A stretch of 41,550 bases of DNA from Lentisphaerae bacterium ADurb.Bin242 (GTDB taxonomy: Bacteria > Verrucomicrobiota > Lentisphaeria > Victivallales > UBA1829). Below, in pieces: positions 1 to 7,714 of this stretch (positions are counted from its first letter, which is position 1; every line of letters begins with the position of its first letter). The stretch covers positions 1 to 41,550 of the forward strand of contig MWCA01000054.1 of NCBI GenBank assembly GCA_002069785.1, given 5' to 3'. The notes beneath the pieces are model-generated. The model searched no databases. It was not told the DNA's origin and saw only the letters and a program-made list of their open reading frames with translations. Position numbers and translations under genes: made by a program.

Positions 1-100
1 TTCGTTTGGCGTAAAATGAATCTTCAACTGCTGTTTTTCAAGTAGTTTCTTAATTTTTTGTTTTGAAATTACCTCACCCTATAATATTGAAAAGGAACAA

Positions 101-124
101 CGTTCCCTCGGGAACGCTTTTTTT
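101..124. terminator. Hairpin terminator between rex and the upstream edge
   Basis: CGTTCC-CTCG-GGAACG forms a 6-bp stem with a 4-base loop, followed on the plus strand by C and seven T residues (118-124). On the minus strand the same hairpin lies just beyond the rex stop codon and is followed by a looser T-rich stretch. It could end rex, a plus-strand gene beyond the window edge, or both. The stem and T-run are seen; the function is inferred. Confidence 0.7.
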
Positions 125-138
125 CTTGATTTCTTCCC

Positions 139-771
139 TTACCCCAGTCCGGCGAAGTAAGCCAGTTTTTCGAGCGCGCTGGCAATATCGATCCGGTCTA
201 CGAAAACACCGTCGGGAACCCTCAGCGGAACGGGCGCGAAGTTCAGGATTCCGCGGATGTTCGCCTCCGTCATGCGGTCCGCCACATACTGGGCGTTGCC
301 CGCGGGCACGGTGATGATCCCCAGGTTGATCCCCATTTCCCGGACCTTTTCATCGAACTGCGACATGTGATAGCAGCGGCATCCGGCGATCACGCGGTCC
401 ACCTTGCTTTCGTCCGTATCGAACGCGGCGGCGATGGTCAGTCCCGGATGGCTGTAGGTGAAGTAGGAGAGGATCGCGCGTCCGAGGTTGCCGATCCCGA
501 CGAGGGCGATGATGCGTTCCTTGGAACCGTCGAGGATTTCCGAAATATTGCGGATCAGCTCCGCCACATCATAGCCTTTGCGCGGGCTTCCGGTGTGCCC
601 GATCTCCATCAGGTCGCGGCGGACCTGGGTCGAGGTGTTGTGCGCCAGCCCGGCAAGCTGGTGGGAGAACAGCGTATGGGTCCCTTTTGACTTGAGATCG
701 GTCAGGAGGCGCTTATAAAGCACCATCCGTTCGATGGTCCTTGCCGGAATCGGTGTTTTTCTCTTGTTCAT
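139..771 (-). CDS. rex: Redox-sensing transcriptional repressor Rex
   Basis: Rex is a dimeric repressor that senses the NADH/NAD+ ratio and controls fermentative and respiratory genes. The 210-aa length is typical. Residues about 10-60 form the N-terminal winged-helix DNA-binding domain (STQVRRDLMEIG). Residues 91-99 (VGIGNLGRA) are the Rossmann glycine motif that binds NAD(H), and the C-terminal FVDRIDIASALEKLAYF helix matches the domain-swapped dimerisation helix. The ATG at 771 is preceded by an AGGGGTGG-like ribosome site. The gene stands alone, and an operator-like site at 825-842 suggests autoregulation. Assignment is firm from motifs and length. Confidence 0.95.
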   Translation of the reverse strand: MNKRKTPIPARTIERMVLYKRLLTDLKSKGTHTLFSHQLAGLAHNTSTQVRRDLMEIGHTGSPRKGYDVAELIRNISEILDGSKERIIALVGIGNLGRAILSYFTYSHPGLTIAAAFDTDESKVDRVIAGCRCYHMSQFDEKVREMGINLGIITVPAGNAQYVADRMTEANIRGILNFAPVPLRVPDGVFVDRIDIASALEKLAYFAGLG

Positions 772-824
772 CGTCTACCACCCCTATTTTGACAGTGAAA
801 TTGTGAAAACGAAATGCGAACAAT

Positions 825-842
825 TTGTGATATTATTCACAG
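825..842. promoter_or_regulatory. Rex operator candidate
   Basis: TTGTGATATTATTCACAG matches the Rex consensus TTGTGA-N6-TCACAA except for the last base. It lies 54 bases upstream of the rex start codon and contains ATTATT (832-837), which on the minus strand reads AATAAT, a possible -10 box. Bound Rex would then cover its own promoter. The motif is seen directly; Rex autoregulation is known in other bacteria and is inferred here. Confidence 0.75.
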
Positions 843-950
843 CGAAAAATTTGAATACGTCCCTCAATTATCCTTTTTCAATAGAATTACACGCAAAAGT
901 ATTGCTTTTTCTCCCCTCAATATAACCGCTTATTTTGTATTGTCAAGTCC

Positions 951-981
951 TTTCACAGCACTTTTGGACTAAAATGTGAAA
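951..981. repeat. TTTCACA-N17-TGTGAAA inverted repeat
   Basis: TTTCACA at 951-957 and TGTGAAA at 975-981 form perfect 7-base inverted arms separated by 17 bases, in the AT-rich stretch between rex and the dehydrogenase gene. The arms resemble Rex half-sites but the spacing is far too wide for one normal Rex site. It may be two half-sites or coincidence. The rest of 780-1176 holds no convincing gene. Confidence 0.4.
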
Positions 982-1101
982 TTTTTATCAGACCGCGGCA
1001 TCCCGAGAAAGACGTTAACACCTTGCCGCACAGGAACCCCCTTGTTTTTTCCTGTTTTTCCGGCCGTCTCTCTTTATCCCCCGCAAAATTCGTCTTCCCG
1101 C

Positions 1102-1130
1102 TTGCACTTTCGGGCAAACGGGTGTAAATT
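1102..1130 (+). promoter_or_regulatory. Possible promoter of the dehydrogenase gene
   Basis: TTGCAC (1102-1107), a 17-base spacer and TAAATT (1125-1130) lie 47 bases before the ATG at 1177. The -10 matches 4 of 6 consensus bases and the -35 matches 3 of 6, so this is weak. Confidence 0.3.
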
Positions 1131-1176
1131 ACCGGCTCTTGACAGAAAAAACATTCTTTGGAAGGGTAACCGCATC

Positions 1177-2289
1177 ATGGCAGGAAAGAATTACAGGATC
1201 GCCGCGCTTCCCGGAGACGGAACCGGGCCGGAAGTCATCGCACAGGGAATCAAAGTGATCGAAGCGGCCGCAAAGAAATTCGGCTTCAAAATCAAATTCG
1301 ACTCCTACGACTGGGGCGGAACCCGTTATGTGAACGAAGGCACCATCATGCCCGACGATGCCGTTGAGATCCTTAAAAAATACAATGCGGTCTATCTGGG
1401 CGCGATCGGACGTCCCGACGTGCCTCCCGGAATCCTCGAAAAAGGCATTCTCCTCAAGCTCCGCTTCGACCTCGACCAGTATATCAATCTCCGTCCGGTG
1501 AAGCTCTTCCCCGGCGTGGAATGTCCCCTGGTCGGCAAGACCCCGGAAGACATCGACTATGTCGTGGTCCGCGAAAACTCCGGGGACGTCTACACCGGAA
1601 TGGGCGGCGTCGCCATGAAGGACACCCCGCATGAAGTCGCCACCCAGGTCATGGTCTACACCCGCGCGCAGGTCGACCGCTGCCTCCGGTTCGCCTTCGA
1701 ACTCGCCCGGAAACGCCACACCCGAAAGAATCCGTGGCGCGGCCTGACGCCCGAAGACATCGCCGCCGGAAAAACCTCCCAGCTCACCCTCTGCGGCAAG
1801 ACCAACGTGCTCACCTACGTTTTCAACCTCTGGGAACGCGCTTTCCACGAAATGGCGGAACAGTATCCCGACGTCAAGATCAATTACTGCCATGTGGACG
1901 CCATCTGCATGTGGATGGTCAAGAATCCCGAATGGTTCGACGTGATCGTCACGAGCAACATGTTCGGCGACATCATCACCGACCTCGCGGCCATGACCCA
2001 GGGCGGCATGGGCATCGCGGCCGGCGGCAACATCAATCCGGAGGGCCTCAGCATGTTCGAACCGATCGGCGGCTCCGCTCCCAAATATACCGGCAAAAAC
2101 GTCATCAATCCGCTTGCGGCGGTCCTCTCCGGCGCCATGATGCTGGACTACCTCGGCGAGAAGAAGGCGGCGCAGGCCATCGAGAAATCCGCGGCGTTCG
2201 TCACCTCCAGGAAACTCAAGAGCCTTTCCGCCGGTAAAATGGGTTATTCCACGGAGGAGGTCGGCGATCTCGTGGTGAAGAATCTCTGA
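1177..2289 (+). CDS. Isocitrate/isopropylmalate dehydrogenase family, D-malate/tartrate dehydrogenase-like
   Basis: A 370-aa NAD(P)-dependent beta-decarboxylating dehydrogenase that oxidises a 2-hydroxy acid with decarboxylation. The N-terminal PGDGTGPEV motif, the [19 protein letters not shown] helix and strand, [12 protein letters not shown], and the [13 protein letters not shown]...[10 protein letters not shown] cofactor and metal region (late C-terminal half) are all present. The segment FDQYxNLRPVxLFPGVxCPLxGK with [10 protein letters not shown] resembles E. coli D-malate dehydrogenase DmlA, while EKGILLKLR resembles the LeuB substrate helix, so the substrate cannot be fixed from sequence. 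The reading frame extends upstream to a GTG at 976, but I chose ATG 1177 because homology begins there and GGAAGG lies at 1160-1165. No leucine genes are nearby. Confidence 0.85.
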   Translation: MAGKNYRIAALPGDGTGPEVIAQGIKVIEAAAKKFGFKIKFDSYDWGGTRYVNEGTIMPDDAVEILKKYNAVYLGAIGRPDVPPGILEKGILLKLRFDLDQYINLRPVKLFPGVECPLVGKTPEDIDYVVVRENSGDVYTGMGGVAMKDTPHEVATQVMVYTRAQVDRCLRFAFELARKRHTRKNPWRGLTPEDIAAGKTSQLTLCGKTNVLTYVFNLWERAFHEMAEQYPDVKINYCHVDAICMWMVKNPEWFDVIVTSNMFGDIITDLAAMTQGGMGIAAGGNINPEGLSMFEPIGGSAPKYTGKNVINPLAAVLSGAMMLDYLGEKKAAQAIEKSAAFVTSRKLKSLSAGKMGYSTEEVGDLVVKNL

Positions 2290-2429
2290 TTTTTCTGAAT
2301 CGAATCATTCGGAATCATTCACAGGCGTCCGTCTCCAGGCGGGCGTCCCGTGGATTATAAGTTTCAAATCACAGGTCTTTCCGGCTTGTGGAGTGAAACT
2401 TGTATCGTTCCGGGAACAGGACTGTTCTT

Positions 2430-3125
2430 ATGGAAAATTGTCTTCTCTGGTTGGACCGGGCCCGCGCGCCCTCCATGAACATGGCGACGGACGAACTTCT
2501 GCTCGAAAAGATGGACTCGATCCGGAAAGTGGTCCTCCGTTTCTATTCATGGAACGCGCCGTCCGCCTCCTTCGGCTATTCGCAGAAACCGTCCGCGGTC
2601 ACCCGTCCGGGACTTGCGCTGGTCCGGCGTCCCACCGGCGGCGGCGTGGTCTATCACGACTGCGACCTCACCTATACGCTTGCGATTCCCGCCGGACATC
2701 CGATTTGTGAACTCAACCGGATGGAAAGCTACCGCGTGATCCATGAACCGGTGATGCGGGCGATTCTTCGTCTGGGCGGAAAGGCGTGCCTGGCTCCCGA
2801 CCTCGGACAGAAGCACGACCGCGCGACGCTCCAATGCTTCGTCTCCCCCTCCCCCAACGACGTGCTCGCCTCCGACGGCGGCAAGCTGGCCGGGGCCGCC
2901 CAGCGCCGCACCCGCAAGGGCATTCTGCATCAGGGCAGCGTCAGCCTCCAGGCGGGCCGGGCGGAGTCGCTCGTCGAGGCCATCTGCGCGGAACTGAAAA
3001 CGGCTTTCTCGTTCGATTATTCCGTCTTCGAGCCGTCTCCGGACTTTCTGAAGGAGGCACAGGCGCTCGCGGACGCCAAATACAGTACGCCGGAATGGAA
3101 TCGGAACGGAGTCTGCGGATCATGA
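2430..3125 (+). CDS. Octanoyl/lipoyl transferase, LipM/LplA family
   Basis: A 231-aa member of the biotin/lipoate A/B ligase fold, which attaches octanoate or lipoate to lipoyl domains of 2-oxoacid dehydrogenases and GcvH. RRPTGGGVVYHD (66-77) is the family RRxSGGG signature, and K152 in GGKLAGAAQRR is the conserved catalytic-region lysine. C136 in CFVSPS, 16 residues before that lysine, fits the acyl-cysteine position I recall for LipM octanoyltransferases, and the protein lacks the LplA C-terminal domain. LipM-type activity is therefore favoured over ATP-dependent ligation, but not proved. ATG 2430 is preferred over the in-frame TTG at 2400 because homology starts there. Its stop overlaps the rnc start (ATGA), implying coupling. 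The E2 at 10037 is a likely substrate. Confidence 0.8.
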   Translation: MENCLLWLDRARAPSMNMATDELLLEKMDSIRKVVLRFYSWNAPSASFGYSQKPSAVTRPGLALVRRPTGGGVVYHDCDLTYTLAIPAGHPICELNRMESYRVIHEPVMRAILRLGGKACLAPDLGQKHDRATLQCFVSPSPNDVLASDGGKLAGAAQRRTRKGILHQGSVSLQAGRAESLVEAICAELKTAFSFDYSVFEPSPDFLKEAQALADAKYSTPEWNRNGVCGS

Positions 3126-3829
3126 GCGAACCCCTCCGCCAGCTTCAAAAAAGGATCCGTCACTCTTTCCGCGAAGATTCGCTGCTCCGGGAAGCCATGA
3201 CCCACAAATCCCATGCCGCCGAACTGGAACTGGATTATGACAACCAGCGTCTGGAATTTTTCGGAGACGCCGTCGTTCAGCTGGTATTGACGAAATATCT
3301 GTTCTACCGTTATCCCGAGTTACAGGAGGGGGACCTGACCAAGCTCCGCTCGGCGCTGGTCAACCAGGATTCCCTGGCGGTCTTCGCGCGCTCCATCGGG
3401 CTCGGACAATACATCCAGCTCGGACGCGGCGAGATCGACGCCCACGGCGAAGACCGGGATTCCACGCTCTCCGACGCCTTCGAGGCGCTCTGCGGGGCGC
3501 TCTATCTGGACGCCGGATACGAGACGGCCGAACAATTCATCCTGTCCCTTCTGGAAGAGAATGTGAAGGACCCGCTCCGGCTCCTCTCCCGTCTGAATCC
3601 GAAGGGCGCACTCCAGGAATACACGCAGGCGGAACTCTTCCAAACTCCCCACTACAGAATTTTGTCCGTGACCGGGCCCGCCCATGAACCCAGCTACGAG
3701 GTCGCCGTTTTTCTCGGGGAAGAACTGCTGGCGACCGGAAGCGCGCAAAACCGCGAGAACGCGGAGCAGACCGCCGCAGAAAAAGCATTGAAAATACTCA
3801 AAGACCGCAAGGAGGAACCCGACTCATGA
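3122..3829 (+). CDS. rnc: Ribonuclease III
   Basis: Endoribonuclease that cleaves double-stranded RNA in rRNA and mRNA maturation. The 235-aa length is standard. RLEFFGDAV (43-51) is the RNase III signature with acidic metal ligands E45 and D49; DSTLSDAFEALCGALYLD supplies the second acidic cluster. Residues about 155-230 (NPKGALQEYTQ ... AEQTAAEKAL) form the dsRNA-binding domain. It overlaps the preceding transferase by four bases and the following dehydrogenase by four bases (both ATGA), so the three are probably translated as a coupled set. Confidence 0.96.
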   Translation: MSEPLRQLQKRIRHSFREDSLLREAMTHKSHAAELELDYDNQRLEFFGDAVVQLVLTKYLFYRYPELQEGDLTKLRSALVNQDSLAVFARSIGLGQYIQLGRGEIDAHGEDRDSTLSDAFEALCGALYLDAGYETAEQFILSLLEENVKDPLRLLSRLNPKGALQEYTQAELFQTPHYRILSVTGPAHEPSYEVAVFLGEELLATGSAQNRENAEQTAAEKALKILKDRKEEPDS

Positions 3830-4950
3830 GCAACGACTCTTTCACCCTGACCTATCCGGCTGAAATCGTATTCGAACCCGGCGGCGCGCTGAAACTGGCC
3901 GGAAAACTGACCCGCTTCCAACGGATTCTGCTGGTTCCGGGAACCCATTTTGCAAAGACGGAATCCTATCGGGAGATCGTCCGGAGCCTTTCCGATTATG
4001 AGCTTCATGCCGAGAGCGGAATTCAAAGCGAACCGCCGCTGGAGGATGTGGATCGTCTGGCCGCTGCCGGACGCCGCTTCCGGGCGGAGGCGGTGATCGC
4101 CATCGGAGGCGGAAGCGTGATCGACTGCGCCAAGGCCGCGGCCGCCCTGATTCCGCTGGAAGGCTCCTGTGCGGATTATTTCAGCGGGCAACGCGAAATC
4201 CCCGGCAAGGGACTTTTCTTCGCCGCCCTGCCGACCACGTCCGGCACGGGCGCGGAAATCACGAACAACGCCGTACTGACCGACACCGCGACTCGGATCA
4301 AAAAATCCCTGCGCCATCCCTCCATGACGGCCGATCTGGCGCTGGTCGATCCGCTCCTCACGATGAGCTGTCCTCCTTCCCTCACGGCGGCCAGCGGACT
4401 GGATGCGTTCGTCCAAGCGTTCGAATCGTGCACCTCGCCCAAGGCGTCCGCCGCAACCCGGGCGCTGGCCCATGCCGCGGTCCGCAAGATTTACGGCAGT
4501 CTCGAACCGGCTTGCACGAACGGTTCGGACCGGACCGCCCGCTCGGACATGGCGGAAGGAAGTCTGCTTTCCGCCATGGCGTTCTCTCAGACCGGACTGG
4601 GCGCAATCCACGGTCTGGCGCACCCGATCGGTTCCCTGCTCCACGTCCCTCACGGCAAGGCGTGCGCGATCCTGATCCCGTCGATGGTCTCATGGAATAT
4701 GTCCGCGTGTGCGGACGAGTATGCCGCGATCGCCCGCGAGGGCGGACTCGGCGGCACGGCGGAAGATTTTCTGGACGCCTGCCTCGCACTCTGCCGCAAA
4801 CTGGGAATCCCAGCCGGCTTTTCCGAATACGGGTTGAACGAATCCCATTTCGACTTCATCGTGAAGAACTGCCGGAGCGCCAGCATGAAACTCAATCCGC
4901 GTCCCATGAGCGACGACGATGTCCGGGCGCTTCTCGGAAAGCTGGTGTGA
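3826..4950 (+). CDS. Iron-containing (type III) alcohol dehydrogenase family
   Basis: A 374-aa NAD(P)-dependent oxidoreductase, probably reducing an aldehyde or ketone to an alcohol. GGGSVIDCAKA (94-104) binds the nucleotide and PTTSGTGAE (136-144) is the family phosphate motif. Candidate metal ligands are D193, H266 (AHPIGS) and H276 (VPHGK). The usual second ligand His is Gln here (GLDAFVQAFES, Q197), a variant seen in some branches of the family, so metal use may differ. The gene overlaps rnc by four bases and is followed one base after its stop by an acyl-ACP thioesterase, which hints at a medium- or long-chain substrate. The substrate is unknown. Confidence 0.85.
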   Translation: MSNDSFTLTYPAEIVFEPGGALKLAGKLTRFQRILLVPGTHFAKTESYREIVRSLSDYELHAESGIQSEPPLEDVDRLAAAGRRFRAEAVIAIGGGSVIDCAKAAAALIPLEGSCADYFSGQREIPGKGLFFAALPTTSGTGAEITNNAVLTDTATRIKKSLRHPSMTADLALVDPLLTMSCPPSLTAASGLDAFVQAFESCTSPKASAATRALAHAAVRKIYGSLEPACTNGSDRTARSDMAEGSLLSAMAFSQTGLGAIHGLAHPIGSLLHVPHGKACAILIPSMVSWNMSACADEYAAIAREGGLGGTAEDFLDACLALCRKLGIPAGFSEYGLNESHFDFIVKNCRSASMKLNPRPMSDDDVRALLGKLV

Positions 4951-4951
4951 C

Positions 4952-5695
4952 ATGGATATTCCGGAATTCCTGACCGACGAACACCGGGTGCTCCACCACG
5001 AATGCGGACCCGACGAAAAACTCAAGCTGGTGTGTCTGCTGGACTATTTTCAGGACATCGCGGCGCGGCACGCCGACCTTCTGGGCGTGGGAATGCTCCG
5101 GCTTCAGGAACAGCAGCTCCTCTGGGTGCTCTCCCGCCTGAAACTCCGCATCCGCCGCTCTCCGGTGCTCGGGGAAAGGGTCCGGGTGCTGACCTATCCC
5201 ACCGGCCTGAACCGTCTTTTCGCCACCCGCCAGTATCAGCTTCTGGACGAGGCCGGAAACCAGCTTGTCATAGGCACCAGCTTCTGGCTTGTTCTCGACC
5301 GTGTGCGGTTCCACCCGGTCAAGCCCTTCCACATGCTCGCCGACTTTGTCGGCCTGAACCCGGAGAAGGAGCGCTTTTATCCGGAACTGGACAAGATCCC
5401 CGAACCGGAGACAGTCCCGCCGCGGCTCTGCGAATACATGGTCCGCGCTTCCCACATCGACCTGAACAAGCACCTCAACAACGCCTTTGTCGGGGGCTAT
5501 GTGACCGATGTGCTCGGAATTCTGACGAATGGTTTCCTCACCCCGTCCGAACTGCAAATCAATTTTCTGCATTCCGGCGCGCTGAACGACTCCATTCATT
5601 GCGGAGGAACGATTTCGGACTCCGGGGAGTTCTATGTGGACGGTCGGAATTCCGACGGTTCACAGTTGTATTTTCAGGCCGAAGGAAATCTCTGA
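4952..5695 (+). CDS. Acyl-ACP thioesterase
   Basis: Releases free fatty acids from acyl carrier protein in the cytoplasm. The 247-aa protein has the tandem hot-dog layout of the FatA/FatB family: an N-terminal domain (about 1-130, LLDYFQDIAARHAD ... WVLSRLKLRI) and a C-terminal domain carrying HIDLNKHLNNAFVGGY (168-183), the conserved D-x-N-x-H-x-NN catalytic signature. ATG 4952 sits one base after the preceding TGA; an upstream in-frame start at 4919 would overlap the dehydrogenase and lacks homology. It is the last gene of the 2430-5695 operon. Confidence 0.9.
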   Translation: MDIPEFLTDEHRVLHHECGPDEKLKLVCLLDYFQDIAARHADLLGVGMLRLQEQQLLWVLSRLKLRIRRSPVLGERVRVLTYPTGLNRLFATRQYQLLDEAGNQLVIGTSFWLVLDRVRFHPVKPFHMLADFVGLNPEKERFYPELDKIPEPETVPPRLCEYMVRASHIDLNKHLNNAFVGGYVTDVLGILTNGFLTPSELQINFLHSGALNDSIHCGGTISDSGEFYVDGRNSDGSQLYFQAEGNL

Positions 5696-5708
5696 TTCGA
5701 ATTTCAAT

Positions 5709-5736
5709 TTGCTTTTTCCGTTTTTCGGTATATAGT
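5709..5736 (+). promoter_or_regulatory. Candidate promoter of the DUF2807-like gene
   Basis: TTGCTT (5709-5714), 16-base spacer, TATAGT (5731-5736), about 100 bases upstream of ATG 5837. The -10 is good and the -35 partial. It implies that the lipoprotein gene is transcribed independently of the upstream operon. Confidence 0.4.
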
Positions 5737-5836
5737 TTACCCATAGTTTTCCATCCTGCTGAAAAAACTGAATTCAAAGGTATTTCCAGAAAAAACTTTT
5801 GGGAACCTTTTGAAACCAGATAAAAGGAGAAGAAAC

Positions 5837-6607
5837 ATGAACAGAATCTGGATTCTCTGCGGGTTGGCCGCGCTGATCGGCGCAACGACAGGCTGCACCA
5901 CCATCGGAAATGGCGTAACTTTACAAAAAGAAATTCCCAATATCAAGGTGGATAAACTCGATGTGTCCGGCCCGATACGCATCGAAGTTGTCTGCAACGC
6001 ACCGCGAAATCATTGCACGGTCACCGCCGAAGAAAATGTCTGGCCTGCCATCGACATCAAACGGCAGCCGGAAATGGAACTCAGCTTCTCCGGCGGAGTC
6101 ATACCTACACTGCCGATTTCCGTGAAGATCGAAACGACCGGGGATATCACCGAAGTTGAAATTGAAAATAACGGCTCTGTAAAAATCGTCGGCAACCAGC
6201 CGGCCAACTTCAAAACATCCCTGAAAGACAGCACATTGCTTTTTATGGACGGAAGCGGCATCGATAAAATGAAATGCGAACTCGAAGATTCCAGCAGTTT
6301 TTCGTATGTGGGACGCATCGGCAATGCTGATGTCAAAATGGAAGACAGCGCAAAATTCTCGGCGGACAAAATCGTGAACGGCAATCTGTCCATGCGGGAC
6401 GGCGCAACTGCCCGCATCACTGAGGCCGAAGAACTCAAGGTCCACATGCGGGACGGCTCCAGACTTGAAGTCGCCAAACTCAACGGCGTCATCGAAGGCA
6501 CGACTCGCGATGCTTCCGAAATCCTTTACGGCGGCGATGGCAAAGTGAATGTCAGAGCCCCCGGAACCATCAGAATCCGTAAAATCACCTCGGTCGCCAA
6601 CCCTTAA
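5837..6607 (+). CDS. Putative lipoprotein with DUF2807-like (GIN) beta-helix domain
   Basis: A 256-aa exported protein. Residues 1 to about 20 are a signal peptide (positively charged MNR, then IWILCGLAALIGA) ending at Cys in ATTGC, a loose lipobox. The remainder alternates short beta strands and turns (IRIEVVCNAPRNHCTVTAEE, then LSMRDGATARI, LKVHMRDGSRLEV) in the repetitive pattern of DUF2807 head-GIN domains, which are found in surface proteins of unknown function. ATG 5837 is chosen for AAAGGAGA at 5822-5829; an in-frame start at 5810 lacks a signal sequence. Family assignment is by pattern, not by a diagnostic residue. Confidence 0.65.
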   Translation: MNRIWILCGLAALIGATTGCTTIGNGVTLQKEIPNIKVDKLDVSGPIRIEVVCNAPRNHCTVTAEENVWPAIDIKRQPEMELSFSGGVIPTLPISVKIETTGDITEVEIENNGSVKIVGNQPANFKTSLKDSTLLFMDGSGIDKMKCELEDSSSFSYVGRIGNADVKMEDSAKFSADKIVNGNLSMRDGATARITEAEELKVHMRDGSRLEVAKLNGVIEGTTRDASEILYGGDGKVNVRAPGTIRIRKITSVANP

Positions 6608-6688
6608 TAAATCGCCTCGATCCATCGGAAGGACGTGACGAAGAAAGGCGACTGTCCCAGTCCTCCTTCCGGTAACAGTTCGAAACAG

Positions 6689-6719
6689 CGGGCGGCGGCG
6701 TTCAAAAACGCGCCGCCCG
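6689..6719 (+). terminator. Strong GC hairpin after the lipoprotein gene
   Basis: CGGGCGGC-(G bulge)-GCGTT pairs with AACGC-GCCGCCCG to give 13 base pairs with one bulged G and the loop CAAA. The following sequence (GAAATCATTTTCC) is only mildly T-rich, so this may be a weak intrinsic terminator or an mRNA-stabilising stem. The surrounding gap 6608-6911 carries no convincing gene. Confidence 0.5.
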
Positions 6720-6849
6720 AAATCATTTTCCTCACCGCTCCCGATTCCATTTTCAGATTGTTTTTCGTTTCGGCTTGCTTCTTTTCAATCCTGTGGTCCA
6801 GGCACTTCCCCTCAAGGAAAGAAATTTTGGAATTATTTTCTTTCAAAGA

Positions 6850-6867
6850 TTTGCAAAATCATGCAAA
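6850..6867. promoter_or_regulatory. Palindromic operator candidate of the DeoR gene
   Basis: TTTGCA-N6-TGCAAA is a perfect 6+6 dyad that overlaps the candidate -35 box (6851-6856). Its position suits a repressor site, probably for the adjacent DeoR-family protein; this is inference. Confidence 0.5.
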
Positions 6868-6879
6868 CTGTGTCATATT
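6851..6879 (+). promoter_or_regulatory. Candidate promoter of the deoR-E1-E2 operon
   Basis: TTGCAA (6851-6856), 17-base spacer and CATATT (6874-6879), leaving a leader of about 27 bases to ATG 6912. Confidence 0.5.
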
Positions 6880-6911
6880 ACTGCATATTGAAACAAAAAC
6901 AGGAAATAACG

Positions 6912-7688
6912 ATGAATCCCGAACGCACCCGCAAACTGCTTTCCGCCGAAAGGGAAGCCCTGATCTGCCAGACGCTCTCCAACGGTGTGAAAACGATCGC
7001 CGAACTGAGCGCGGAACTGGAGGTTTCCGAGGCGACGGTCCGCCGTGACCTGGAATCGCTCGAAAAATCGGGGATGATCCGCCGGGTCTACGGCGGGGCG
7101 GAGCTGCTGCGCCAGCGGCACCATGAACCGCTGTACGAAGAAAAAGCCTCGCTCCATTCCCGGGAAAAAGCGCAGATTGCGGAAAAGGCGCTTTCGTTCC
7201 TACAGGAAGGCGACACGATTTTTCTGGACGGCGGGAGCACGATTCTGGAGCTGGCCAAACGTCTGCCGAACCTTCGCAACCTCACCGTGGTCACCAATTC
7301 GCTGATGGCGGCCGCCGAACTGATGGAGAAGGACTACCGCCTGATCCTCGTCGGAGGCGAGTTCCGGAGCCTCAGCCGGACCCTCGTCGGTCCTCTGACC
7401 GCGAAGATTCTGGAGAGTCTTTCCATCTCCAAGGCGTTCCTGGGCACGATCGGATTCGAGCCGGAGCGCGGGATCAGCACCACGGACACGAACGAAGCCT
7501 ATACCAAGGAGCTGGTCATGAAGCGGGCGGACAAGGTTTTTCTGCTGGCGGACAGTTCCAAGCTCAACATCTCCTCGTTCGTCTTCAGCGGGAACATCCG
7601 CGACATCGACGTATTGATCACGGATCCGGGGATTGCCCCGGCCGTTTTGAAACAGCTGAAAAATCAGAACATCGAAGTGATTTTCTAA
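6912..7688 (+). CDS. DeoR-family transcriptional regulator
   Basis: A 258-aa repressor-type protein. The N-terminal helix-turn-helix (about 25-65: TIAELSAELEVSEATVRRDLESLEKSGMI) ends with the family RRVYGGAEL motif. The C-terminal sugar-phosphate sensor domain has DGGSTILELAKRL, VVTNSLMAAAEL, VGGEF and LLADSSKLN, all typical of DeoR proteins that bind phosphorylated sugars or intermediates. ATG 6912 follows AGGAAA; an ATG at 6861 lies inside the promoter region and was not used. It is 26 bases upstream of the E1 gene with no terminator between, so it probably heads and controls this operon. The effector is unknown. Confidence 0.9.
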   Translation: MNPERTRKLLSAEREALICQTLSNGVKTIAELSAELEVSEATVRRDLESLEKSGMIRRVYGGAELLRQRHHEPLYEEKASLHSREKAQIAEKALSFLQEGDTIFLDGGSTILELAKRLPNLRNLTVVTNSLMAAAELMEKDYRLILVGGEFRSLSRTLVGPLTAKILESLSISKAFLGTIGFEPERGISTTDTNEAYTKELVMKRADKVFLLADSSKLNISSFVFSGNIRDIDVLITDPGIAPAVLKQLKNQNIEVIF

Positions 7689-7714
7689 CCACCCAAGCAA
7701 GGAGAAAAGCAAAA

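Noticed and set aside
58..124. TTGTTT-N16-TATAAT at 58-85 directly before the 101-124 terminator, as a tiny RNA gene
   Set aside because: The product would be only about 30 bases and the region is very AT-rich; a chance match or the tail of an upstream unit is more likely.
1139..1144. Perfect TTGACA before the dehydrogenase gene
   Set aside because: No -10 box at a workable distance, and a start there would fall at or beyond the ribosome site.
976..1176. N-terminal extension of the dehydrogenase from GTG 976
   Set aside because: The extra 67 residues have no homology and no good ribosome site; the family begins at ATG 1177.
6604..6846. An 80-codon minus-strand frame in the gap before the DeoR gene
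   Set aside because: No homology or ribosome site, and it contains the GC hairpin 6689-6719.
6861..6911. Alternative ATG for the DeoR protein at 6861
   Set aside because: It lies inside the promoter/operator and adds non-homologous residues; AGGAAA supports 6912.
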